Shown: positions 34,052-41,240 of the stretch, piece by piece
Position numbering within the stretch: position 1 is the first letter of the stretch
How the letters are laid out: each line of letters opens with the position of its first letter
NCBI GenBank assembly: GCA_910575725.1
Contig: CAJTFE010000002.1
Span: forward strand, 180,931 to 244,930
Source: Clostridia bacterium
GTDB lineage: Bacteria; Bacillota; Clostridia; Lachnospirales; Lachnospiraceae
Direction of reading: 5' to 3'
Length of the DNA: 64,000 nt
Notes under the pieces: generated by a model
The model's input: the letters and a program-made list of their open reading frames with translations, nothing else
Database searches by the model: none
Told to the model about the DNA's origin: nothing
Position numbers and translations under genes: made by a program

Positions 34052-34472
34052 AGTCTCTCTCCCATCTTTTGATTTTGTCTGTCAAACTTTGCCGAAAGAC
34101 CATCCTTCCTTAAGCAATACTTTCAGCTGTCTATATGTCCTTCCTACAATTACACCCAAGATTTATATGTGCAACATTATAACTGGTTTCCCCCTCTGCG
34201 TCAAAGGAAATCTTCAAAAAATCCTATATTTTAGAAATTTTCTCCAAAAAATTTGTTAAAAATTGTCTGCACGTCCGCAGGCGAACGACACTCGTTAGAA
34301 TTCTGTGAAAAATCCATAAGCATTCTCGCAAAATATCTTTTCCAATGCTCCTATTTGTGATAAACTGTATTTTAATGAGCAGATTCTGCCCTCCGCTGAG
34401 CCATTTTCCTGGAGCTCATTCCCTGGCAGCTCCAAAGGGCAGTTTATTAAAAAAGAAAGAGTGTGAATTCAT
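34052..34472. other. Divergent intergenic region with a structured metA leader
   Basis: 421 bases without a gene between glgX (minus) and metA (plus), AT-rich in the middle. In the last 90 bases, two nested helices can form on the plus strand: CTGCCC (34386-34391) with GGGCAG (34437-34442), and TGGAGCT (34410-34416) with AGCTCCA (34428-34434). No T run follows. I could not match this to the S-box, SAM-II or T-box patterns. No convincing promoter pair was found. Confidence 0.5.
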
Positions 34473-35390
34473 ATGCCGATCAAAGTACAAAGCGACCTGC
34501 CTGTCCGGGCCATACTGGAGAAGGAAAATATCTTCGTAATGGATGAGACAAGAGCCTTAAACCAGGATATCCGGCCCTTAAAAATAGGAATTTTAAATCT
34601 GATGCCTTTAAAGGAGGATACGGAGCTTCAGCTTCTGCGCTCCCTGTCCAACACGCCCTTGCAGCTTGACATTGCCTTCCTGACCGTCAGCTCCCACGAA
34701 TCCAAGAACACGGCTCAGAGCCACATCAACAAATTCTACGAGCCCTTCTCACAGATAAAAAAACGCCGCTTTGACGGACTTATCATAACGGGAGCGCCTG
34801 TGGAGCAGATGGAATTTGAAGAAGTGGATTACTGGCCGGAGCTTGTGGAAATCATGGACTGGGCCCAGACTCATGTTACCTCCACCTTCTTTATCTGCTG
34901 GGGGGCCCAGGCCGCACTGTATCATTATTACGGACTAAATAAGCAGCTTCTGCCCGAAAAGCTCTTCGGTTTGTACCATCATCAGGTACAGAACCGGAAG
35001 GAACCTCTTATCCGGGGCTTTGACGATATTTTTCTTGCTCCTCATTCACGGCACACCACAGTAGACGCCAAGACCATTCACAGCTGTAAGGCATTAACCG
35101 TCCTTGCGGAATCACAGGAAGCCGGGGTATTTATTGCCATGGCCGAGGAAGGACGGAAAATTTTCGTCTTCGGCCACCCGGAATACGACCGGCGGACGCT
35201 GGAGAAGGAATATCTGAGAGATAAAGGAAAGGGACTGCCCATTCAGCCCCCCAAGGATTATTTTGAAGAAAATGACACCAGCAAAAGGCCTCCTCTGATG
35301 TGGAGAGCCCATGCCAATACGCTGTATACGAATTGGATCAATTATTATGTATATCAGCTTACTCCTTATCAGTGGGAGGATGAAGAGTAA
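34473..35390 (+). CDS. metA: Homoserine O-acetyltransferase (MetA type)
   Basis: 305 residues, the usual length. Catalytic Cys142 in FICWGAQAA, and His/Glu in VFGHPEYDR. Residue 111 is Glu (TGAPVEQMEF), the residue that marks acetyl-CoA rather than succinyl-CoA use in this family. So it makes O-acetylhomoserine for methionine synthesis despite the common name homoserine succinyltransferase. Weak ribosome site (AAAGAG). A family A palindrome begins 15 bases after the stop codon. Confidence 0.94.
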   Translation: MPIKVQSDLPVRAILEKENIFVMDETRALNQDIRPLKIGILNLMPLKEDTELQLLRSLSNTPLQLDIAFLTVSSHESKNTAQSHINKFYEPFSQIKKRRFDGLIITGAPVEQMEFEEVDYWPELVEIMDWAQTHVTSTFFICWGAQAALYHYYGLNKQLLPEKLFGLYHHQVQNRKEPLIRGFDDIFLAPHSRHTTVDAKTIHSCKALTVLAESQEAGVFIAMAEEGRKIFVFGHPEYDRRTLEKEYLRDKGKGLPIQPPKDYFEENDTSKRPPLMWRAHANTLYTNWINYYVYQLTPYQWEDEE

Positions 35391-35404
35391 GCCTCTTGAT
35401 TTGA

Positions 35405-35582
35405 GGCTGCCGTGAAATATGGCATCAGACGTTTCTGATATCCAGTGTCCGGCTGTTTGCGTACTGGCTGTCTGATATGGACGGAGATTGCTTTTGCAAT
35501 GTCCGTACAGAGCAGACAGAATGTACACAAACCGTCCGAACACAGGATACAGAAACGTCTGATGCCATATTTCACGACAGCC
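35405..35582. repeat. Family A long palindromic element, copy A2
   Basis: 178-bp inverted repeat between the convergent metA and corrinoid adenosyltransferase genes. Outer arms 35405-35443 and 35545-35582 pair almost fully. The inner sequence GTGTCCGGCTGTT and AGCAGACAG matches copy A1 (28-248), while the outer arm sequence is different. The loop has its own stem, ATTGC-TTTT-GCAAT. It may serve as a two-way terminator. A small stem AGCCTC/GAGGCT (35389-35407) overlaps its left edge. Confidence 0.8.
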
Positions 35583-35595
35583 CTATCAAAACTTT

Positions 35596-36123
35596 TTACA
35601 ATTCAATCCCTTCCCGAGCCGGAATGCCTTTGTCAAAGGGATGCTTTTTCTTTTGGATCTCGGATACGTAATCGGCAAGCTTCACAAGCTCCGGATCCGG
35701 ATCCCGTCCCGTGAGCACCACCTCCAGGCCTTCCGGCTTTTCTCTTAAAAAAGCAAGAACCCTCTCCCGATCCAAGAGGCCGTGATTGTAAGCGGCAATC
35801 AGCTCGTCCATGACCAGAAGAAAGATATCCTCTTCCACCGCAGCCCCTGCCGCCTTCTCAAACAATTCTTCATAGGAGCATTCTGCCTCCGCCTTCTGTT
35901 CTTCCGTCATATTCCAGTAAAATCCAAACTGCCGGGGACAGGTAAGCACCTTAACGCCGGGAAGCTCTCTCAAGATTTTCAGCTCCGAGGAACTGCCGTC
36001 CTTTAAAAATTGTGCCACAAGGACTTTCCTGCCGCTCCCGGCTGCCCGCAGGGCCAGACCCATGGCAGCAGTGGTCTTCCCCTTTCCGTCTCCGCAGTAA
36101 ATGTGAATGCATGACTGAGCCAT
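35596..36123 (-). CDS. cobO: Cob(I)yrinic acid a,c-diamide adenosyltransferase (CobO/BtuR)
   Basis: 175 residues from MAQSCIHIYCGDGKGKTTAAMG, with GGAGG before the ATG. P-loop GDGKGKTTA, central LVMDELIAAYNHGLL and the C-terminal motif EIQKKKHPFDKGIPAREGIE are the CobA/CobO signatures. It attaches the adenosyl ligand to the corrinoid. Last gene of the long minus-strand cobalamin operon; it ends just before family A element A2. Confidence 0.94.
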   Translation of the reverse strand: MAQSCIHIYCGDGKGKTTAAMGLALRAAGSGRKVLVAQFLKDGSSSELKILRELPGVKVLTCPRQFGFYWNMTEEQKAEAECSYEELFEKAAGAAVEEDIFLLVMDELIAAYNHGLLDRERVLAFLREKPEGLEVVLTGRDPDPELVKLADYVSEIQKKKHPFDKGIPAREGIEL

Positions 36124-36229
36124 CAATGATTCCTCCAATATTTTCTCATATATTTTTATATATTTTCCCCACAATCCGCCGGAGTAAAACACTTTTTAAC
36201 AATTTTCTTTACTACTGCTGCCGCCTTTC

Positions 36230-37198
36230 TCACTGCAAAACCTTCCACAGAAGCCAAAGCACCCAGATTCCTGCCAAAGCCAGGACTGAGGTTCCATACA
36301 TCAGCCTGTTTACCCGGCGGATATCCTCATGCTCCACAGGACGCAGCGGATCTCCGATGGAGGGCTTTTCATAGAGCTTTCCGAAATACCAGGCGTTTCC
36401 GGCAAGCTGCACCCCAAGGGCTCCTGCTGCTGCTGCCTCTGTGTGGGCGGAATTAGGGCTTGCGTGATTCTTTCTGTCTCTTAGGTAAATTCGGAATGCA
36501 TGTCCTAGAGACAGCCCCGAAAGAGGGCTTGCAAGGGCCATCAGAAAGCCCGACACCCGGGCGGGAATCCAGTTCACCACATCGTCCAGCTTTGCAGAAA
36601 AACGCCCAAAATAGAGATATGTCTCATTTTTATATCCGACCATAGAATCCAGGGTGTTCACAGACTTGTAAAGGAATCCCAGAACCGGCCCTCCAAGAGC
36701 CAGAAACAGCATGGGCGCAATAACCCCGTCGGAAGTATTCTCCGCCACCGTCTCCACGGCTGCCTTTGCCACTCCTTCTTCGTCCAGCCTTTCTGTGTCT
36801 CTCCCCACAATCATGGAAACGGCCTGGCGCGCTTTCGGCAGATTCTTCTCCTGCAGGGCATCCAGGACGCGCATACTCTCCGTTTTCAGAGATTTTGCCG
36901 CCAGAAGCTGATAATCCCAGAATACACTTAGGGCAAATGCAAACCAAACATTTATCTTCCACGCCAGGAACAGTAGCAAAAAAGGCAGTACTGAGGATAC
37001 GAGTATCACAAAGACTGCAAAAAAGGCGCCGGCAGCCAGCTCTCCTTGGGGAGACTTTGGAAATACCCTTCGAAAGATTGTTTCCCCCCGGCTAATCAAA
37101 ACCCCAATGGCACGCACCGGATGGTACAGCCATCTTGGATCACCGAAAATCCAATCCAGTACAAAGCCTGCTGTCAATGCCAATAGGTTCCACCTCAT
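36230..37198 (-). CDS. cbiB: Adenosylcobinamide-phosphate synthase CbiB
   Basis: 322 residues, integral membrane protein with about five helices. Signatures: DWIFGDPRWLYHPVRAIG at the N-terminus, AVETVAENTSDGVIAPMLF and PNSAHTEAAAAGALGVQL. It joins aminopropanol phosphate to cobyric acid. The ATG at 37198 has GGAGG ten bases upstream; it overlaps the end of the phosphatase gene by 59 bases, suggesting coupled translation. Confidence 0.94.
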   Translation of the reverse strand: MRWNLLALTAGFVLDWIFGDPRWLYHPVRAIGVLISRGETIFRRVFPKSPQGELAAGAFFAVFVILVSSVLPFLLLFLAWKINVWFAFALSVFWDYQLLAAKSLKTESMRVLDALQEKNLPKARQAVSMIVGRDTERLDEEGVAKAAVETVAENTSDGVIAPMLFLALGGPVLGFLYKSVNTLDSMVGYKNETYLYFGRFSAKLDDVVNWIPARVSGFLMALASPLSGLSLGHAFRIYLRDRKNHASPNSAHTEAAAAGALGVQLAGNAWYFGKLYEKPSIGDPLRPVEHEDIRRVNRLMYGTSVLALAGIWVLWLLWKVLQ

Positions 37199-37763
37199 AA
37201 AGCCGAATGCCTCCTTCGTCCCTTTCATCCCACCGGGCCTGGTAGCCCATGCCGTTTTTTACCTGCCAGTCATAAAATGATTTCTTTGGTTCCCCGTAAG
37301 CTGCCAGAATACTCATAATCGTTCCTCCGTGAACCACAAGCGCAGCCTTTTTGCAGTCTGCCTGCCGGATGGCCTCCAGAACCTCCAGAAAGCCTTCCAG
37401 ACATCTCTTTTGAAACTCCTCCCGGCTCTCCCCCTCTGGAAATGCCGTCTGTCCGCCGCTGTCTACCCAGGCCTGGTAATGGGGATTGTCTTTGAGTTCC
37501 AGATAATTTTTATTTTCAAATTCCCCAAAGTCACACTCCCGAAGCTTATGGAAGGACTGTACCGGAAGCTCCGGCCAGAGGATCTTTGCTGTCTCCAGGC
37601 AGCGCTTCATAGGGCTTGCATAGACGGCTTCCGCCTGGGGATAGGTGTATGACTGCAGAGCCTCCCGTCCTTCCGGGCACAGGCTTTCATCCGTGATTCC
37701 GATATAGCGTCCCAGTGTGTTGCCATAGGTTTTTCCATGGCGGATCAGATATAGTTCAATCAT
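37140..37763 (-). CDS. cobC: Histidine phosphatase family protein, probable alpha-ribazole phosphatase CobC
   Basis: 207 residues with the phosphoglycerate-mutase-type motif LYLIRHGKTYGN, second histidine in AALVVHGGTIMSIL and the family arginine ASPMKRCLETA. In this operon, between the CobU-like gene and cbiB, it most likely removes phosphate from alpha-ribazole phosphate or adenosylcobalamin phosphate. The symbol rests on context. Confidence 0.85.
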   Translation of the reverse strand: MIELYLIRHGKTYGNTLGRYIGITDESLCPEGREALQSYTYPQAEAVYASPMKRCLETAKILWPELPVQSFHKLRECDFGEFENKNYLELKDNPHYQAWVDSGGQTAFPEGESREEFQKRCLEGFLEVLEAIRQADCKKAALVVHGGTIMSILAAYGEPKKSFYDWQVKNGMGYQARWDERDEGGIRLYEVEPIGIDSRLCTGLDFR

Positions 37764-38142
37764 GCTTAATCACCATTCCAATTCCACAGACAACCCGATG
37801 AACCTCACAGGCTTTTTTTGCCAGCTCACAGCAGATTCTCCCGGTTGTCTCCCGATATCTTCGATCAAAGACATCCACGGGAACTACGCCGCTGCCAAGT
37901 TCATTGACCACAATCACTGCCTCGGGATTCTGCCGGGCAAGGTCTTCTGCCAGGGTTTTAAGCTCTCTTCCTTCTTCCAGGCTGCGCCGGATATATTCGT
38001 GAAAATAAAAGATTCCGCGGGTCTTAAAGATCTCCTCCCAGGAGCAGCTTCTGCCGTCTGCCGCCGCAGATTCCTCCAAAGAAAATGTTTTCATTGCATA
38101 AGCCTTTTTTCCCTGAAAGGCTCCGCCTGTTATTAGTATCAT
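37756..38142 (-). CDS. Short CobU-like nucleoside kinase/guanylyltransferase-like protein
   Basis: 128 residues, about 45 shorter than CobU. N-terminus MILITGGAFQGKKAYA resembles a P-loop, and the C-terminal half (VIVVNELGSGVVPVDVFDRRYRE, then VHRVVCGIGMVIK) matches the end of CobU. The middle of CobU, which holds the guanylylated histidine, is mostly missing. A full cobU lies at 44234-44758, so this is a second, reduced copy. AGGAG before its ATG belongs to a family B half element. Confidence 0.8.
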   Translation of the reverse strand: MILITGGAFQGKKAYAMKTFSLEESAAADGRSCSWEEIFKTRGIFYFHEYIRRSLEEGRELKTLAEDLARQNPEAVIVVNELGSGVVPVDVFDRRYRETTGRICCELAKKACEVHRVVCGIGMVIKHD

Positions 38143-38151
38143 CTGTTTCTC

Positions 38152-38196
38152 CTATTCCAGTACCGTAATATCCTTCAAAGTACACGGGTTTGAAAC
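38152..38196 (-). repeat. Family B hairpin, 3'-half only (copy B3)
   Basis: Holds the tail (GGTACTGGAATAGGAG on the minus strand), the 3' arm with CTTTGAAGGATATTAC, and CCCGTGTA, all nearly the same as copy B1. The rest of the element is replaced by the end of cobS. It supplies the ribosome site of the CobU-like gene. Confidence 0.72.
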
Positions 38197-38958
38197 TTAG
38201 AATCTCCCGACCAGATAGACTGCTGCAGCCATGACGAGTTCGCATATCTGTAAAAAGAAGCCGGCCAAATCCCCGGTGATTCCTCCGAACTGTTTCTTTG
38301 ACATCCGGTAATAATATAGAAAGGTCAGACAGGCCCCGGCCACAGCCGCCGCTCCCAGCTTTCCATCCATGAGGCACATATATACGCCAGAAAGAATCAA
38401 GAGCGCAGCCAGGCTGATCTCCACACACCGCTTCTGAGCCGCATCTGCGAACATGGCAACGGTTCCGCTTTTCTTTGCGCTTGGAAATGAGGCCACCGCA
38501 AGTCCGCTAAAGGCTCTGGACATTACATAGCCTCCAGCCAGAAGCCGCACTTCTTCCTCCCCAAGTTCGCTCCAGATTCCAAGGCTGGCTGTAAAATAAC
38601 AGCAGGCCGTTATCACTGCAAAGGCTCCTGCATGGGAATCCTTCAGAATCTCCAGCTTCCGTTCCCTGGTCTGGTAGGAACTCAAGGCGTCGGCTGTGTC
38701 TAAAAGTCCGTCCAGATGGATGCCTCCTGTAATCAATACAGGAATCAGCACGTAACCTGCGGCCCTCAAAAGAGTCCCGGCTTCAAGCCACTGTGCCGCC
38801 TGGCTGAAGAGGATGGAAGCTATACCAATTACAACTCCAATCAGGGGAAAGAAGCACATCATATAACGCATGTTATCCTTTTCCCAGTCTGCCTTCGGCA
38901 TGGGGATCTTTGAGTACATGGCGAATGCAATTTTAAAGCTGTTCCATAATTTTCCCAT
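38197..38958 (-). CDS. cobS: Adenosylcobinamide-GDP ribazoletransferase CobS
   Basis: 253 residues, 6-7 membrane helices. Signatures: FAMYSKIPMP at the N-terminus, GGIHLDGLLDTADALSS with the acidic active site, KDSHAGAFAVIT and KKQFGGITGD. It makes adenosylcobalamin (5'-phosphate) from adenosylcobinamide-GDP and alpha-ribazole. The AT-rich island begins just upstream of its start, separating it from cobU and the rest of the operon. Confidence 0.94.
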   Translation of the reverse strand: MGKLWNSFKIAFAMYSKIPMPKADWEKDNMRYMMCFFPLIGVVIGIASILFSQAAQWLEAGTLLRAAGYVLIPVLITGGIHLDGLLDTADALSSYQTRERKLEILKDSHAGAFAVITACCYFTASLGIWSELGEEEVRLLAGGYVMSRAFSGLAVASFPSAKKSGTVAMFADAAQKRCVEISLAALLILSGVYMCLMDGKLGAAAVAGACLTFLYYYRMSKKQFGGITGDLAGFFLQICELVMAAAVYLVGRF

Positions 38959-38965
38959 GGCATTG

Positions 38966-39036
38966 TTCTCCTATTCCAGTTCCGTAATGTCCCTTTCAAT
39001 ACACTTGTATGAAATCAATTTCCAGTCATATGTACA
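38966..39036 (-). repeat. Family B hairpin, 3' part (copy B4), split by the island
   Basis: Tail GGAACTGGAATAGGAG, 3' arm (38994-39014) and core up to GACTGGAAATTGATTTC on the minus strand. Its missing 5' part lies 5.1 kb away at 44181-44239. Joined, the two would form a complete element with 18 of 21 arm pairs (two of them G-U). Confidence 0.75.
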
Positions 39037-39449
39037 AATGCACCATTTCCCATAGGATTTTCAGGAGAAATCCAAGCTGCGAAAGACATGGCAATATCAC
39101 TATGGGCATATGTTCCTCCGTAGCGTCCTGCTTTTGAAACAATACCGCTGGCATTCATCTGTGTAATCCACTTTGTTTGTGTCATAACAAAACGATTGAG
39201 CCCCACCTTATTTTTAACCGCCTCGAATTGCACACGGTTAAAATCTGGATTATACAATTCTTCCCAAACACCTAAAAATTCTAGTGTGTTACAATTACGC
39301 ATCCAGTTTTGAATCACAAATCTTGGGGCATCTTCATTTCGATACTTTGCAATATCCGTTAATGAGATAAACTCATTTTCAAAATTTGTTGTATAGATGC
39401 CAATATCAATGCCTTTAGCATGAATTGTATCCTTAATTATCTTTCCCAT
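39015..39449 (-). pseudogene. KilA-N domain protein, truncated at the C-terminus
   Basis: 144 residues with the KilA-N DNA-binding domain (FISLTDIAKYRNEDAPRFVIQNWMRN, then FVMTQTKWITQM, GRYGGTYAHSDIAMSFAAWISPE). After ISPE the usual helical region and C-terminal part are gone; the last codons and stop come from the family B element, so the gene was cut when the island joined. KilA-N genes are typical of phages and mobile islands. AT-rich compared with cobS. Confidence 0.82.
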
Positions 39450-39526
39450 TACTCCTCCTGTAATATATCACAAACTTTCTCAAGCATTGTAACAGCTACT
39501 TCTCTTAGATATATTCTGCCAAATCG

Positions 39527-39802
39527 TCATTTGTTTTCATCTTCCCACATCTCCCGATATGCTTCAATATAACTCTTAACACAACTAGGATATATATACA
39601 AATATCTTCTACACACTCTTTTATACAATCCGAGTATTTTCTCATCACAAGCAAAATCCAGTACATAATCAAGCAAATGCGACAATTCATCTTCTGACAC
39701 AATTCTGCTGCACACATCTTCAACCAGCGGCAAATAAACCTCATAGGCTTTTTGATGTATTTCAACTATCTGCTCTGCAATCTGATAAATCTCTTCATCC
39801 AT
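39527..39802 (-). CDS. Small hypothetical protein in the island
   Basis: 91 residues, helical, acidic N-terminus (MDEEIYQIAEQIVEIHQKAYEVY), three cysteines, many tyrosines. No family recognised. Its ATG overlaps the stop codon of the upstream RlmD-tail-like gene (TAATG), so the two are probably translated together. An overlapping frame at 39505-39765 is less likely. Confidence 0.55.
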   Translation of the reverse strand: MDEEIYQIAEQIVEIHQKAYEVYLPLVEDVCSRIVSEDELSHLLDYVLDFACDEKILGLYKRVCRRYLYIYPSCVKSYIEAYREMWEDENK

Positions 39803-40170
39803 TAGATTACCTCAAAATATTTAAGTGTATCTGTTATTGCTTCTACCTTTTCTTTCGGCGGACGTTTCCTCGGCTGCTTCAATTCCTCTGTCGCACTAAG
39901 CGCATCATACATCGTCAGACCTAATGATCGCTTTACCTCTGCAATATATGCAATATGTACTTTAAATCCATATTTCTTCTCAACATATTCTTGTATCATT
40001 TTATATGTAATTTTCGGTTTCGGCTGATATTTCTTTGCCCGTTCTGCTATTGCATCTAAAGGTACTTTCCCTTCACCTTCTCCAAATTCCACCGTAACAC
40101 TAATGACACTATCTGGTGATTTGTGGGACAAAAGTACAATGGTCTCCACATGCGTATCAAATCGAAACAT
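39802..40170 (-). CDS. Orphan RlmD-tail-like protein, copy 1
   Basis: 122 residues. The start THVETIVLLSHK resembles the C-terminal catalytic tail of RlmD-type 23S rRNA uracil-5-methyltransferases (HVE motif). It is followed by a lysine-rich domain (FGEGEGKVPLDAIAERAKKY, YKMIQEYVEKKYGFKV, EELKQPRKRP) seen in Lachnospiraceae mobile regions. The methyltransferase core itself is absent, so catalysis is not expected; a nucleic-acid binding role is a guess. A related gene lies at 42980-43336 (roughly three-quarters identical by eye), and the 80 bases upstream are also similar. Confidence 0.65.
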   Translation of the reverse strand: MFRFDTHVETIVLLSHKSPDSVISVTVEFGEGEGKVPLDAIAERAKKYQPKPKITYKMIQEYVEKKYGFKVHIAYIAEVKRSLGLTMYDALSATEELKQPRKRPPKEKVEAITDTLKYFEVI

Positions 40171-40275
40171 ATCCCCACAAAATCACAGAAATACGGGCAA
40201 ATATTTTTACAATACTAAGACCGTTCATACAGCCCCTTTCCCACAAATATTGATAATATAATTCTTATTTTAATC

Positions 40276-41238
40276 TTATTGAATCAAAGAATCATTCAGC
40301 AAATGTTCACTTTTTAGTTTTTTTAACAATTCATTAGCCTTTTGCAATTTTATATCTTCTCGACTCTCTTGATTGATAAATTTATATAAATATTTCCTGT
40401 TTTCATCATTTAAGGAAAATAAATACTCGATATTACAATTAAATTCCTCTAGTCTATCATTTATGTCCTTTCCAATATGTGAATAAATTGCTCTTACTTC
40501 TTTAATTGGATTAATATTTAAAATACTATTTTCATATTCTTTTAGCATCTCATTAAACTCTTTTACACATTGTATAATACCCTCACCTGATGAATAAGAA
40601 CAGTCTAAAACAAAACCATTTAATTTCCGATTACTTAAACTAGCTATTCTAACTAATTCATCCATATTTTCAAATTTTAATCCTCTTCCTGTAGCTGCAT
40701 CTTTAGAATTACTTGAAACAATACCAAAAGATTCAAAAAATAAATTTCTATTATATGTAAGATGAATCAGTTCATTATTATACTTTTCCACAAGTTTATT
40801 GACAAGTAATACATTTCCCCCTTTTAAACTTATTACAAAATCAACATTTGTCTTCGTACTTATCCCAAAATATAATTTTTCTACAATATCTAACATAACT
40901 TTCAAATCATCACTATTATGGGATGCTTCTAAAGTACTTACTAAATGATTTATTCTCATCCGTTTATCTCTATCACAAAACACTCCTTCTTCAAAAAACT
41001 TTGTATGATTTCCTAATATTATCAATAACTTAGGAAGCAATTCTGAATTATAAGCTATAGGCGGCTTACCTTTATTGATTTTGTTTAACTGGTAACAATA
41101 GGGAATCTTTTCACAATCTTTTTTATCATAAAATAACCATGACCACTTTCTATCATAAGGAATATCAAAATTTTTTGATATTAAATCCCTGGCTGTCAAT
41201 AACCCTAAAATAAATAAAATAATTTTATCCCAATCCAT
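40276..41238 (-). CDS. Membrane-anchored protein with phosphoribosyltransferase-like motifs, partner of the carbamoyltransferase
   Basis: 320 residues, very AT-rich codons. An N-terminal hydrophobic helix (IILFILGLLTARDLI) suggests a membrane anchor. Between residues 130 and 265 the order of strands resembles type I PRTases: VDFVISLKGGNVLLVNKLV, then LNGFVLDCSYSSGEGII in place of the PRPP loop (normally VDDVxTTGxT), then VRAIYSHIG. This is my reading of the pattern, not a family match. It starts two bases after the stop of the carbamoyltransferase gene, so the two form one transcription and translation unit. Function unknown. Confidence 0.6.
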   Translation of the reverse strand: MDWDKIILFILGLLTARDLISKNFDIPYDRKWSWLFYDKKDCEKIPYCYQLNKINKGKPPIAYNSELLPKLLIILGNHTKFFEEGVFCDRDKRMRINHLVSTLEASHNSDDLKVMLDIVEKLYFGISTKTNVDFVISLKGGNVLLVNKLVEKYNNELIHLTYNRNLFFESFGIVSSNSKDAATGRGLKFENMDELVRIASLSNRKLNGFVLDCSYSSGEGIIQCVKEFNEMLKEYENSILNINPIKEVRAIYSHIGKDINDRLEEFNCNIEYLFSLNDENRKYLYKFINQESREDIKLQKANELLKKLKSEHLLNDSLIQ

Positions 41239-41240
41239 TA

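Noticed and set aside
34381..34445. SAM riboswitch upstream of metA
   Set aside because: The conserved S-box blocks and terminator are absent; only a generic structured leader can be claimed.
39505..39765. Alternative 86-residue frame overlapping the small island gene
   Set aside because: It overlaps the frame at 39527-39802 almost fully; the latter has a start coupled to the upstream stop codon and a better N-terminus.
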